Part shown: piece by piece, positions 1 to 8,181 of the stretch
Layout: every line of letters starts with the position of its first letter
Numbering within the stretch: position 1 is the stretch's first letter
Assembly: GCF_037997115.1 (NCBI RefSeq)
Contig: NZ_CP150484.1
Span: 912,132 to 976,131 of the forward strand
Reading direction: 5' to 3'
DNA from: Amycolatopsis coloradensis
GTDB taxonomy: Bacteria > Actinomycetota > Actinomycetes > Mycobacteriales > Pseudonocardiaceae
Length of the DNA: 64,000 nt
Translations under genes and position numbers: made by a program
The notes under the pieces: model-generated
Database searches by the model: none
What the model saw: only the letters and a program-made list of their open reading frames with translations
Told to the model about the DNA's origin: nothing

Positions 1-1
1 C

Positions 2-496
2 GGCGACGTCGAGGGCACGCTCGAGGACTTCGCCGTTACCGTGGAGGGCAAGCCGTACAAGGCGGCCGACGTCAACTTCTGGGGCGTCACCTTCACCCGG
101 CAGCCGAACCGGTTCTACGCCACCATGTCGACCGGCTCCCACCGGTACCTCGTCGAAGGCGACTCGACGGCCCGGACCGTGCGGACGGTGCGGGACAACG
201 TCGAATGCCCGTCCCTCTCCCCCGACGAGACCCGCATCGCCTACAAGTCCGCCGTCGACGGCGATCCCGCGAAGGGCTGGCGGGTCTCGGTGCTCGACCT
301 CGCGAACGGCAGCGTGACCGCGCTGGCCGAGACCCGGAGCGTCGACGACCAGCCCGCCTGGCTCGACGAGCGCACCGTCGCCTATGCCCTCCCCCGCACG
401 CCAGGACACTCCGACGTCTGGTCGGTCCCCGCCGACGGCACCGGAACGCCGCGGCTGCTCATCCCGGAGGCCGAGTCGCCCGCCGCGCTGCCCTAG
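2..496 (+). CDS. PD40/TolB-like beta-propeller protein, 5' truncated by window edge
   Basis: The reading frame is open from the first bases of the window, so the N-terminus lies outside. The visible 164 residues hold two propeller blades of the PD40/WD40-like type: a blade with the pattern SLSPDETRIAYKS followed by a W-x-V-x-V-LDL strand, and a second with QPAWLDERTVAY and DVWSVPADGTG. Such blades occur in TolB-like periplasmic or extracytoplasmic proteins of actinobacteria. No catalytic residues are visible. The gene ends just 10 bp before the isochorismatase gene, so the two may be co-transcribed. The exact role is unknown. Confidence 0.7.
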   Translation, partial: GDVEGTLEDFAVTVEGKPYKAADVNFWGVTFTRQPNRFYATMSTGSHRYLVEGDSTARTVRTVRDNVECPSLSPDETRIAYKSAVDGDPAKGWRVSVLDLANGSVTALAETRSVDDQPAWLDERTVAYALPRTPGHSDVWSVPADGTGTPRLLIPEAESPAALP

Positions 497-506
497 GCTG
501 CCGCAT

Positions 507-1055
507 ATGAGGGCCGCGCTGCTGATCGTCGACATGCAGGAAATGCTCGTTCCCCTGGTCTGGCGCGGCGAGGAATTGGCGGCCCGGCTCGCCGGACTCG
601 CCCGGCGAGCCCGTGAGAACGGCGTTCCGGTGATCGCGCTGCGGCAGATCGGCGCCCCCGGCACCGACTTCGATCCCGCGTCGCCCGGCACACGGGTCAG
701 CGCGCTGCTCGGTCTCGAACCGGTCGACCTGGTGATCGACAAGACGGCGACCGACTCCTTCTACCGCACCGGCCTGGCGGGACTGCTGGTCGACCGGGGC
801 GTCGACACCGTGGTGCTGACCGGGCTGGCCACCGACTACTGCGTCGACGCGACCGCCAGGGCCGCGCAGAGCCACGGCCTGGACGTCGTGCTGGTCGCCG
901 ACGGCCACGCGCCGTCCGCCGACGGGGATCCCACCGCGGGCCTGACGGCCGAACAGGTCATCGCCCGGCACAACCTGCTTCTGAGCACGGCGATCCATCC
1001 CGGCGGACGGGTGCGCGTGGTGCCGTCGGCGGAGGTCGAGTTCACCGGCTCGTAG
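507..1055 (+). CDS. Isochorismatase-like cysteine hydrolase
   Basis: This 182-residue protein has the isochorismatase fold. The catalytic triad can be read directly: D9 in LLIVDMQE, K79 in VIDKTATDSF and C112 in GLATDYCVDAT. The residue before the cysteine block matches the family's conserved turn. Members cleave C-N or C-O bonds in small molecules (nicotinamide, isochorismate, N-carbamoyl compounds); the substrate here cannot be told. The ATG at 507 is chosen because it directly precedes the conserved first strand, although the frame is open further upstream inside the previous gene. It follows the PD40 gene closely. Confidence 0.88.
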   Translation: MRAALLIVDMQEMLVPLVWRGEELAARLAGLARRARENGVPVIALRQIGAPGTDFDPASPGTRVSALLGLEPVDLVIDKTATDSFYRTGLAGLLVDRGVDTVVLTGLATDYCVDATARAAQSHGLDVVLVADGHAPSADGDPTAGLTAEQVIARHNLLLSTAIHPGGRVRVVPSAEVEFTGS

Positions 1056-1067
1056 GATCGGCCCGCC

Positions 1068-1580
1068 ATGATCACGAACTTCCTGCTCGACCACTCCGCC
1101 CTCGTGCCGGTGGCGATCCTGCTGGTCGCGCTCGTCTGCGCAGTCCTTGGCCTCCTGTTCGCGGACAGGAGGCGGATCCTCTGGGCGCTCGCGGGGGTGT
1201 CGTCGCTCCCGGTCTTCGCGCTGACCTTGGTACCGACGGTGCACACGATCGACGAGATCCTGTGCACCGTCCAGTTCTCCGTGCCCACGCTGGGCGCGGT
1301 CGAACTCCTGGCCAACGTCGCGCTGTTCCTCCCGCCGGTCTGTTTCGCCGCGCTGGCGTCCCGGCGACCAGTGACGATGCTCGCGGCGGGTTCGGTGCTG
1401 TCCGCCGTGATCGAGACGCTCCAGGCGCTCGTGCCCGCGATCGGCCGTGCCTGCGACACCAACGACTGGCTGATGAACACCATCGGCGCGGTCCTCGGTG
1501 CCCTCATCGCGGCAGGCACGGCGTGGCTGGTGGACCGCCGCGCTCAGTCGGGCAGTTCGACCGGCGCGATCTCGTCGTAG
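1068..1580 (+). CDS. VanZ-like membrane protein
   Basis: A 170-residue integral membrane protein with about five hydrophobic segments. The second half carries the VanZ family pattern: LLANVALFLPP, then a helix ending SAVIETLQALVP, then the acidic/polar CDTNDWLMNTIGAVLGALIA stretch. VanZ-like proteins are linked to low-level teicoplanin resistance in enterococci, but most actinobacterial members have no assigned role. It lies 12 bp after the isochorismatase gene on the same strand. Its last 37 bp overlap the 3' end of the convergent amino-acid oxidase gene. Confidence 0.85.
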   Translation: MITNFLLDHSALVPVAILLVALVCAVLGLLFADRRRILWALAGVSSLPVFALTLVPTVHTIDEILCTVQFSVPTLGAVELLANVALFLPPVCFAALASRRPVTMLAAGSVLSAVIETLQALVPAIGRACDTNDWLMNTIGAVLGALIAAGTAWLVDRRAQSGSSTGAISS

Positions 1581-3235
1581 ACGTCACCCGGTCCCGGGTT
1601 CGCCGGGTCCGTCTCGCCACCGAAGTGGTGCAAGACGCCCCACACCGCGTTGAGCGCCGTCTGGACGGCGCCTTCGGCCCAGCCGGCGGTCCACGAGACG
1701 TCGTCGCCCGCCAGGAAGAGACCGCGGTGGCGCTCCTCCAGCCGGTCCTGCTTGAAATGGGTGAACAGCCGGTGCTGGTACCGGTAGTGGCCGGGCAGGT
1801 TGGCCTTGAACGCGCCCATGAAATGCGGCTCGGCCTCCCACGACACGGTCACCGGGTCGCCGATGATGTGCCGCCGGACGTCGACGCCCGGATAGATCTC
1901 CTTCAGTGACTGCAGCATCACCTCGACCCGCTCGGAGACCGAGAGCGGCAGCCACTTCAGCGAGTCGTCGGCCCAGGTGTAGGACAGGCAGATCACCGCG
2001 GGCGCGTCCGGGTCGTCGCCGAGCAGGTACGTACCACGCGGCATGCGGTCGGTGAGCGTCATGCTCATCGTGTCGCGGCCGGTCGCCGGGTCCTTGTCCA
2101 GCCAGAAGGGCCGGTCGACCGGGACGAAGACCTTCGAGGACTCCATGTAGTGCGTGCGCTCGATCGCCGTCCAGTGGTCGATCGGGAACAGCGCCTCGTC
2201 GCATTCGATCTTCGACAGCAGCATCCAGCTCTGCGCGGTGAACACCGCCGCCGGGTAGGTGCGGATGCGGCCCTCGGTGTCGGTCACGGTGATGTTGTTC
2301 GGCGCGGTGCGGTGCAGCCGGGCGACGCCGGGGTTCGGGCTCCCGCCGTGCAGCGAGCTCAAACTCGTTCCCGCGGGCCAGAACGCGATGTCCTCGGGCG
2401 CGTGTTCCCACAGCCGCAACGGGAGCTGTCTGCTCCCGCCGACGATACTGCGGTGCTCGTCGTCGGCACCGGTGTAGACCACCCGCAGGATCTCCAGGAT
2501 GGAGTTCGGGAAGTCGGTGTCCCAGCCGCCGGTCCCGAAGCCGACCTGTCCGAAGATCTCACGGTCGCGGAAGGACGCGAACGCGGGCGAGTCGCAGAGG
2601 AAGCCGTAGAAGGTCTGGTTGTCCAGCTTCGGCACGAGTTCGTTCCACAGCCGCTTGATCGTCTTGACGTCGCGTTCGCGGATCGCCTTCTGCATCTCGG
2701 TGAACGCGGCCTGCTCGGACAGTGTGCTGTCCCAGGCGGCCGCGACCTTGCCGAAGACGGCGGGAAGTTCGTCCGCGGTGCGCGCGTAGTGGCTCTCCCC
2801 CTTGAGATCGACGACGGTGCTCGGCGTTCCCGCGGCCAGCGGGTTCGGGAACGGTGTCGTCTCCAGACCGACCTTGTCGATGTAGTGGAAGAGCGCGGTC
2901 GACGCCGGCGGGAAGCGCATCGCGCCCATCTCCGCGACGACGTCGTCCGGGCAGCCGGGGAAGTTCACCGTGCGCAGGCGGCCGCCGATCTCGGCGATCT
3001 CGTACACGACCGGGCGCAGGCCGAGCTTCATCAGCTCGTACGCGGTGACGATGCCGGAGAGGCCGCCGCCGATCACCGCCACCTCGGTGCCGTGGCGCTC
3101 GGCGGGGAGCGAGCCGAGCCCGGCGGGGTTGGCGAGGAAAGCGTCGTAGGCGAACGGGAAATCGGGGCCGAACATGGTGATCGGACGGCCCGTGGATTCG
3201 TCGTGGTGGATCGCGGTCGGGAGGGCGGAGGTCAT
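1544..3235 (-). CDS. Flavin amine/aromatic L-amino-acid oxidase (PAO/IaaM-like)
   Basis: This 563-residue flavoprotein has the dinucleotide-binding motif VIGGGLSG at residues 54-61, followed by an acidic strand end (VVYEIAEIGGRLRT), the amine-oxidase hallmark. The pattern AEMGAMRFPP and the segment FGTGGWDTDFPNSILEILR resemble bacterial phenylalanine 2-monooxygenase and tryptophan 2-monooxygenase. Those enzymes convert an aromatic amino acid to its amide by oxidative decarboxylation. The start codon overlaps the stop of the upstream carbon-nitrogen hydrolase gene by 4 nt, so translation is likely coupled. No signal peptide is seen. Plain L-amino-acid oxidase activity is the alternative. Confidence 0.85.
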   Translation of the reverse strand: MTSALPTAIHHDESTGRPITMFGPDFPFAYDAFLANPAGLGSLPAERHGTEVAVIGGGLSGIVTAYELMKLGLRPVVYEIAEIGGRLRTVNFPGCPDDVVAEMGAMRFPPASTALFHYIDKVGLETTPFPNPLAAGTPSTVVDLKGESHYARTADELPAVFGKVAAAWDSTLSEQAAFTEMQKAIRERDVKTIKRLWNELVPKLDNQTFYGFLCDSPAFASFRDREIFGQVGFGTGGWDTDFPNSILEILRVVYTGADDEHRSIVGGSRQLPLRLWEHAPEDIAFWPAGTSLSSLHGGSPNPGVARLHRTAPNNITVTDTEGRIRTYPAAVFTAQSWMLLSKIECDEALFPIDHWTAIERTHYMESSKVFVPVDRPFWLDKDPATGRDTMSMTLTDRMPRGTYLLGDDPDAPAVICLSYTWADDSLKWLPLSVSERVEVMLQSLKEIYPGVDVRRHIIGDPVTVSWEAEPHFMGAFKANLPGHYRYQHRLFTHFKQDRLEERHRGLFLAGDDVSWTAGWAEGAVQTALNAVWGVLHHFGGETDPANPGPGDVYDEIAPVELPD

Positions 3236-3987
3236 GCGGAAAGTCCTCGGTACAGAGCGGGCCTTCGGTCGGCCAGGTGGGTGTTCTCCAGACGCGACGC
3301 GGCGAGCGCGTCACGGGTGACTTCGGCGTCGATCAGCTCCGGACCGGCGCCCGCGCGAGCGAGCACTTCGCCGGTCGGGGCGACGACGCAGGAACGGCCG
3401 CAGTAGTTCAGTTCCCGTTCGGTGTCGCAACGATTCGCGTAGGCGACGAACAGCTGGCTCTCGTAGGCACGGGCGGGCACCAGCGTGTCGGCGACCAGTT
3501 CGTAGGGGCTCATCAGCGCGGTCGGCACCACGAGCAGTTCGGTCCCCGCCAGGGCGTGCGCCCGCACCAGTTCGGGGAACTCGACGTCGTAGCAGATCAG
3601 CAGGCCGACGCGGAGATCGCCGAGGTCCGCCTGCACGACCGCCTCGGCGCCCGGCTCGAACCAGTCACGGTCGATATCGCCGAACAGATGCGTCTTGCGG
3701 TAGTTCGCCAGACGTTGTCCGCCGGGGCCGATCAGCTGGACGCTGTTGTACACGCGGCCGTCGGCGGACTCGGGGTACCCGTAGGCCAGTGCGATACCGC
3801 TTTCCCTTGCCAGCGTGGACATCCGCTCCGCCGTCGGACCGTCTGCCGGTTCGGCGAGTTCGTGGGAACGGGCGCCGATGTGGTAGCCGGTGGTGATCAT
3901 CTCGGCGGCGATCACGAGATCGGCACCCGACGCCGCGACGACGGACGGCAGCTCGGCGTACGAGCCCTGATGGACAGCGACCTTCAC
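3232..3987 (-). CDS. Carbon-nitrogen hydrolase (nitrilase/amidase superfamily)
   Basis: This 251-residue protein carries the nitrilase-superfamily Glu-Lys-Cys triad: E29 in LVIAAEM, K98 in NYRKTHLF and C132 in LLICYDVEFPE. Family members hydrolyse amides, nitriles or ureido compounds. The GTG at 3987 is preferred because the family begins with a K-V-A-x-x-Q strand and because an inverted repeat lies between it and the upstream ATG at 4053; GTG 4005 is a third option. The gene is first in a two-gene unit and overlaps the amino-acid oxidase gene by 4 nt. Hydrolysis of the aromatic amide made by that oxidase is a natural guess (inference). Confidence 0.82.
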   Translation of the reverse strand: MKVAVHQGSYAELPSVVAASGADLVIAAEMITTGYHIGARSHELAEPADGPTAERMSTLARESGIALAYGYPESADGRVYNSVQLIGPGGQRLANYRKTHLFGDIDRDWFEPGAEAVVQADLGDLRVGLLICYDVEFPELVRAHALAGTELLVVPTALMSPYELVADTLVPARAYESQLFVAYANRCDTERELNYCGRSCVVAPTGEVLARAGAGPELIDAEVTRDALAASRLENTHLADRRPALYRGLSA

Positions 3988-4013
3988 ACCGACGACGATA
4001 TCCACCGTTTCGA

Positions 4014-4039
4014 TGCACCGATAAGAGCAAATCGTTGCA
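4014..4039. promoter_or_regulatory. Inverted repeat, candidate operator of the hydrolase/oxidase pair
   Basis: TGCACCGAT, an 8-nt spacer and ATCGTTGCA form a 9-bp inverted repeat with one mismatch. It lies 27-52 bp upstream of the preferred GTG start of the hydrolase. A dyad of this size fits a dimeric repressor, but no regulator gene is adjacent. Confidence 0.45.
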
Positions 4040-4105
4040 CAGAGAAGTGGCATACTGTCGAATCAATGCAGCATCACGCAATCCAGCGGCGATTTGTTGT
4101 CTGGA

Positions 4106-6142
4106 TCACCCGCCCGGCGGCGGTTCCTCCGCGTGGTCGTCCGTCCAGCCGAGCGCCTCGGTGATCGCCTTCTCCGCGATGGCCGACATGGTCGACATGT
4201 AGGTTCCGCTGACGTGGTTGTCGTCGAGGTAGACGAGCACGTTGCCGATCACCGGCGGGCAGACCTCGGCCGTGCAGAAGTAGTCGCTGAAGTCGACGAA
4301 CCGCACGTTCGGCGGGAGATCCGGAAGTGTTTCGTACGGCGGCTGGGCAGCGTAGAGCTCTGACCGTGGAGTCGCGCATTCAGGCGCCGTGACACCGCGG
4401 GCTTCGACACACGCTGACGGCGACTGGCCGAAGCGCGGGTTGTCCCGCACCGCGAGCACCGGGATGCCCGCGTCGTCCACCTTGCGCCACTGCGCGACGT
4501 AGCCGGACGGCACTCGTTCCTCGACGCCGGGTTTCACGTCCCTGGTGCCGATCGTCATCACCGCGTCGGGGCGGGTGGTGACGATCTCGTCCACCACGGC
4601 GGCGTTCCAGTCGATGCAGGACTGGTCCCCCGGCACGGTGTCGGAGTCGGTGGAGAACGGGCAGCCGCCGCGGAGGATCGACGTGACCTCCCAGTTCTTC
4701 TTTTCGGCGATCGGGAGGAGGGCACCGAGGAACTGCCCGGCGTGGGAGTCACCGGTGACCACGATCCGGCGAGTGGGATGCCCGGAGGTCTGCGAGGTGC
4801 AGATCTCGAGGTCGGCGTTGCGCGGGGAAGTGCCGCAGCGGGCGGGGTCGATCCCGGCCCAGTCTTCGGACACCGCGACGAACGACGGGACGAGCGCGGC
4901 GTCGGCGGCGCCCCAGTAGGTGAATCCTTCGGTGTGCGCGAGCGCGCCGGGGTGATCGGGGTCGTCGACCGCGATCGAGTAGCGCTCCGCCTGGCTCACG
5001 CTCACCCACTGCCACGCGCCTGCCGCGGCGAGCACGGCCGCGAGCGTCGCGGCGCCGAATCGGTAGGCGCCCCACCGGTTCGCGGTCCCGATCGCGGACA
5101 CGCGGACCGGTTTTTCGACCAGGTGATGGGTGAGCACGGCGAGGACGAACGCCAGCGCGATGATCACCGCGCCACCGCGCAGGCCCACCTCCTCACGGTC
5201 ACGGGCGACGAGGTAGAACACCAGGATCGGCCAGTGCCAGAGGTAGAGCGCATAGCTCAGATCTCCCAGGTACGTCAGCGGACGGCTGCTGAGAAAGCGA
5301 TCGGCGCCGGCTTTGAACGCGGTGTCGCCCGCGAGGATCACCAGCGCCGCGGAAAGCGTCGGCCAGAGCGCGAGATACCCGGGGAAGACCGTGCCGACCT
5401 GAAGCACCAGGCCGCAGGAAACGAGACCCGCGACCCCGACCCAGCCGAACACGACCCGCGCCGGCCGGGGCACCGAAACCCGGTCGAGCACCAGCGCGAG
5501 CAGACCGCCGAGCGCGAATTCCCAGACCCGCGTCAGCGAATCGAAGTACGCCGGCGGCTGGTCGACCGCGGTCGACCACACCGAATACGCCAGCGACGCC
5601 ACGAACACCGCGCCGAGCACACCGAGAAGCATCGACCGGACGTTGTGGCGTGTCCGCCTGGCGACCAGCAACACCAGGCCGACCAGCAACGGCCAAACCA
5701 CGTAGAACTGCCCCTGGATCGACAACGACCAGAAATGCTGGACCACGCTGGCCGAGTCGTGCTGCGCGAAGTAGTCGGTGAAATCCGCCGCCAGCTGCCA
5801 GTTCTCCAGGTACAGCGCGGAGGCGACGACCTCCTTGATCGTCTGGAACCAGCGATTCTGCGGCAGCAGCACCAGGCTCACCGCGACGACCAGCAGCAGC
5901 ACGGTGAGCGCGGCCGGGAACAACCGCTTGATCATCCGGCCCCACATCGGCCGGTACTCGATCCTCCCGCGCACCGCCGCCCGGTGGAGCTGGCCGGTGA
6001 CGAGGAAGCCGGAGATCAGGAAGAACGCGTCGACGCCGCCGGAGATCCGGCCGAGCCACACGTGATAGACGACCACCAGAACGCACGCGAGTGCCCGCAG
6101 CCCCTGAATTTCCGGGCGGAACCGCCGCTCCGTCTCCCGCAC
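4106..6142 (-). CDS. Acyltransferase-3 / SGNH fusion (OafA-like)
   Basis: This 678-residue protein joins an N-terminal acyltransferase-3 membrane domain to a C-terminal SGNH hydrolase-like domain. The membrane half starts with RFRPEIQGLRALA, followed by VVYHVW (family histidine) and GGVDAFFLISGFL, then about ten hydrophobic segments. The C-terminal half has GDSH (in VVTGDSHAGQFLG) and a terminal D-x-x-H type block, DDNHVSGTYM. Such proteins O-acetylate or otherwise acylate cell-surface glycans. GTG 6142 is chosen because it has a GGTGGTGG ribosome-binding sequence and gives the typical short N-terminus; the frame stays open upstream to 6364 but that part is low-complexity. Confidence 0.88.
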   Translation of the reverse strand: MRETERRFRPEIQGLRALACVLVVVYHVWLGRISGGVDAFFLISGFLVTGQLHRAAVRGRIEYRPMWGRMIKRLFPAALTVLLLVVAVSLVLLPQNRWFQTIKEVVASALYLENWQLAADFTDYFAQHDSASVVQHFWSLSIQGQFYVVWPLLVGLVLLVARRTRHNVRSMLLGVLGAVFVASLAYSVWSTAVDQPPAYFDSLTRVWEFALGGLLALVLDRVSVPRPARVVFGWVGVAGLVSCGLVLQVGTVFPGYLALWPTLSAALVILAGDTAFKAGADRFLSSRPLTYLGDLSYALYLWHWPILVFYLVARDREEVGLRGGAVIIALAFVLAVLTHHLVEKPVRVSAIGTANRWGAYRFGAATLAAVLAAAGAWQWVSVSQAERYSIAVDDPDHPGALAHTEGFTYWGAADAALVPSFVAVSEDWAGIDPARCGTSPRNADLEICTSQTSGHPTRRIVVTGDSHAGQFLGALLPIAEKKNWEVTSILRGGCPFSTDSDTVPGDQSCIDWNAAVVDEIVTTRPDAVMTIGTRDVKPGVEERVPSGYVAQWRKVDDAGIPVLAVRDNPRFGQSPSACVEARGVTAPECATPRSELYAAQPPYETLPDLPPNVRFVDFSDYFCTAEVCPPVIGNVLVYLDDNHVSGTYMSTMSAIAEKAITEALGWTDDHAEEPPPGG

Positions 6143-6223
6143 ACAACCACCACCAAGATCACGGTCGCCGACGGGCGGGGACCCTACGGCAGGAAGCTGT
6201 GAGCGAGCTATGCCCCCTCGTGA

Positions 6224-6243
6224 GTGGCGAGGTTGCTCGCCAC
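6224..6243. repeat. Short palindrome containing the GAGTGGCGAG core
   Basis: GTGGCGAG, loop GTTG, CTCGCCAC is a perfect 8-bp hairpin, directly preceded by TCGTGA. It belongs to the same intergenic element type as the large palindrome at 12693-13099. Confidence 0.6.
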
Positions 6244-6319
6244 AAGTACATGAAGGCCGGTCATCTCGAGGGGTTGGGCAAGGAGGCAGGTTGCGAGAGT
6301 GGCCAGCCCAGACGGTAGC

Positions 6320-6362
6320 GAAGGCCTCCTTCCCTACTCTGAAGGTAGGTAAGGAGGCCTTC
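6320..6362. terminator. Long inverted repeat downstream of the DinB gene
   Basis: GAAGGCCTCCTTCCCTAC (6320-6337) pairs with the complementary arm at 6345-6362 with one mismatch and a 7-nt loop. It sits between the end of the DinB gene and the start of the acyltransferase gene, both on the minus strand, so it could end DinB transcription. There is no U-run, which is common in actinobacteria. The rest of 6143-6437 shows no gene. Confidence 0.55.
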
Positions 6363-6437
6363 ACTACGCAGCCGTGGCTTTGGTGAGGCCCATGCTCACC
6401 TTTGCCCTATCCCCTCAAGAAAACCCGGCCACGAGAG

Positions 6438-7001
6438 TCAGGTCGACTTCTGGCCGTCGATGCTCTCCCGCAGGATGTCGGCGTGGCCGGCGTGTTGCGC
6501 GGTCTCGGCGATGACGTGCGTCAGCACGCGGCGCACGCTGCGCACCGCGCCCGGCGGGTTCCAGGGCGCCTCCGGCAGGGGGTGGGTCGCGGAAAGATCC
6601 GGGATCGACGAGACGATCTCCCTCGTCCGCGCGGCCACCTGCTCGTAGCGCGCGAGGATTCCCGCGAGCGTGTCGCCGGGCAGCATCCTGAAGTTGTTCT
6701 GGTGGTCGATCGCCCACTGCGGGAACTCGCGGGCGGTACCGGCGCCGAGATCGGCCCAGGTGACGCCTTCCGGCAGGTCGTAGGTCATCGCGGACGGGCC
6801 GTCGACCGCGAACCGCAGCCACATCTCCTCGATCGAAGCGACGTGTTTGATCAGGCCGCCGAGGCTCAGTTCGCTGACCGTCGGATGCGCGTCGAGCTGC
6901 TCGTCCGTGAGCCCCTGGACGGTGGCGGTCAGGGCGGCGCGAACAGTGTCGAGGGCTTCGAGCAGGTCGGCGCGCTCGGCGTCGAGGATGGTGGCGGTCA
7001 T
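6438..7001 (-). CDS. DinB/DUF664 family protein
   Basis: A 187-residue four-helix protein of the DinB superfamily. The three metal-binding histidines are visible: one in LIKHVASIEEMWL, and two in the C-terminal RRVLTHVIAETAQHAGHAD. Many actinobacterial members are mycothiol-dependent or bacillithiol/glutathione S-transferase-like enzymes; a particular substrate is not known. The ATG at 7001 is chosen because GGAGGG lies 6 nt before it; an ATG ten codons upstream has no such site. It is divergent from the WYL regulator gene at 7093, a common actinobacterial pairing. Confidence 0.88.
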   Translation of the reverse strand: MTATILDAERADLLEALDTVRAALTATVQGLTDEQLDAHPTVSELSLGGLIKHVASIEEMWLRFAVDGPSAMTYDLPEGVTWADLGAGTAREFPQWAIDHQNNFRMLPGDTLAGILARYEQVAARTREIVSSIPDLSATHPLPEAPWNPPGAVRSVRRVLTHVIAETAQHAGHADILRESIDGQKST

Positions 7002-7092
7002 CGGGCCCTCCGGGTTGTCGTTTTCTGGCACATGACGACTCTCTCAGGGGTAGAGGACAGGTTGTGGCCGCTTCTCCGGGCATCATGGAAAC

Positions 7093-8046
7093 ATGCCGAA
7101 AACCTCCGCGCGCCTGCTCTCGATGCTGTCGTTGCTGCAGGCCCGCCGTGACTGGCCGGGAGCGCTACTGGCCGAGCGGCTGGACATCAGCCCGCGCACC
7201 GTACGGCGCGACGTCGACAGGTTGCGCGAACTCGGCTACCCCATCGCGACCATCAAAGGCCCCGACGGCGGGTACCGGCTCGACGCCGGGTCCGAACTGC
7301 CGCCGCTCCTGTTCGACGACGACCAGGCGGTCGCGCTGGCCGTCGCGCTCCAGATCGCCACCACCAGCGGCGCGGGGATCGAGGAAGCGGCGATGCGGGC
7401 ACTGAACACCGTCCGGCAGGTGATGCCCTCCCGGCTGCGGCGCCGGATCGACACCCTGCGGGTCACGGCCGTCGAATCGCCCGCGAGCCGGTCGGGCCCC
7501 CGCGTCGACGGCGACGTCCTGCTCGCGCTCGGCGCGGCCGTGCACGCCCGCGAGGTCCTGCGGTTCGACTACGCGGACGCGCCGCGCCGGGCGGAACCGC
7601 ATCACCTCGTCACCTGGCATGGCCGCTGGTATCTCGTCGCGTGGGATCTGGATCGCGCGGACTGGCGCACCTTCCGGGCCGACCGGATCTCCCCGCGCAC
7701 CCCGACCGGTCCGCGGTTCACACCACGTGAACTCCCGGCCCCCAATGTCGCCACCTTCGTCGCGAGCCGCTTCCGTGGTGCGTCCGAGTCCGGCGAGTGG
7801 CCGTGCCGCGGCGAAGTCGTCCTCGACCTTCCCGCGGCCACCGTGTCCCACTACGTCCGCGACGGTGTCGTCGAAGAACTCGGGCCGGATCGGTGCCGTC
7901 TGCTGCTGGGGTCGTGGTCGTGGGCCGGGCTCGCGGCGAGTATCGGCCGCTTCGACGCCGACATCGAGGTCGTCGGGCCTCCCGAACTCCAGGACGCCTT
8001 CGCCGTTCTGGCCCGCCGCTACGCGAAGGCGGCCCGGATCGGCTGA
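7093..8046 (+). CDS. HTH-WYL transcriptional regulator (YafY type)
   Basis: This 317-residue regulator has an N-terminal winged helix (residues 5-60; LAERLDISPRTVRRDVDRLRELGYPI), a middle stretch GPDGGYRL, and a WYL domain near residues 145-205 containing the pattern HLVTWHGRWYLVAWDLDRAD followed by RTFRADRI. WYL domains sense nucleic acid or nucleotide-like ligands and often control neighbouring genes. It is divergent from the DinB gene with 91 bp between the two start codons, which probably holds both promoters. Control of the DinB gene is an inference from position. Confidence 0.9.
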   Translation: MPKTSARLLSMLSLLQARRDWPGALLAERLDISPRTVRRDVDRLRELGYPIATIKGPDGGYRLDAGSELPPLLFDDDQAVALAVALQIATTSGAGIEEAAMRALNTVRQVMPSRLRRRIDTLRVTAVESPASRSGPRVDGDVLLALGAAVHAREVLRFDYADAPRRAEPHHLVTWHGRWYLVAWDLDRADWRTFRADRISPRTPTGPRFTPRELPAPNVATFVASRFRGASESGEWPCRGEVVLDLPAATVSHYVRDGVVEELGPDRCRLLLGSWSWAGLAASIGRFDADIEVVGPPELQDAFAVLARRYAKAARIG

Positions 8047-8114
8047 ACACGGATACGACGCCGGGAACCGCCCAGGTCCGGGGACGATGCCCGACGTCGT
8101 CGACCGCCCGGGGT

Positions 8115-8134
8115 CCGGAGGCGGTGCCCTCCGG
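8115..8134. terminator. Hairpin between convergent WYL and monooxygenase genes
   Basis: CCGGAGG, a 6-nt loop and CCTCCGG form a perfect 7-bp stem, extended by GGT/ACC pairs. It lies in the 135-bp gap between two convergent genes and could serve both. Confidence 0.5.
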
Positions 8135-8181
8135 TACCGGGAGACCGCCCGGGATCCCGGTTACCGAAGCTTCGATGCTCC

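Noticed and set aside
4053..4053. ATG at 4053 as start of the C-N hydrolase
   Set aside because: It adds 22 residues that no family member would need and lies upstream of the candidate operator; GTG 3987 fits the family's N-terminus.
6143..6364. Longer N-terminus for the acyltransferase gene
   Set aside because: The extra 74 residues cross a hairpin region and lack membrane or domain features; GTG 6142 has a ribosome-binding sequence and begins at the conserved motif.
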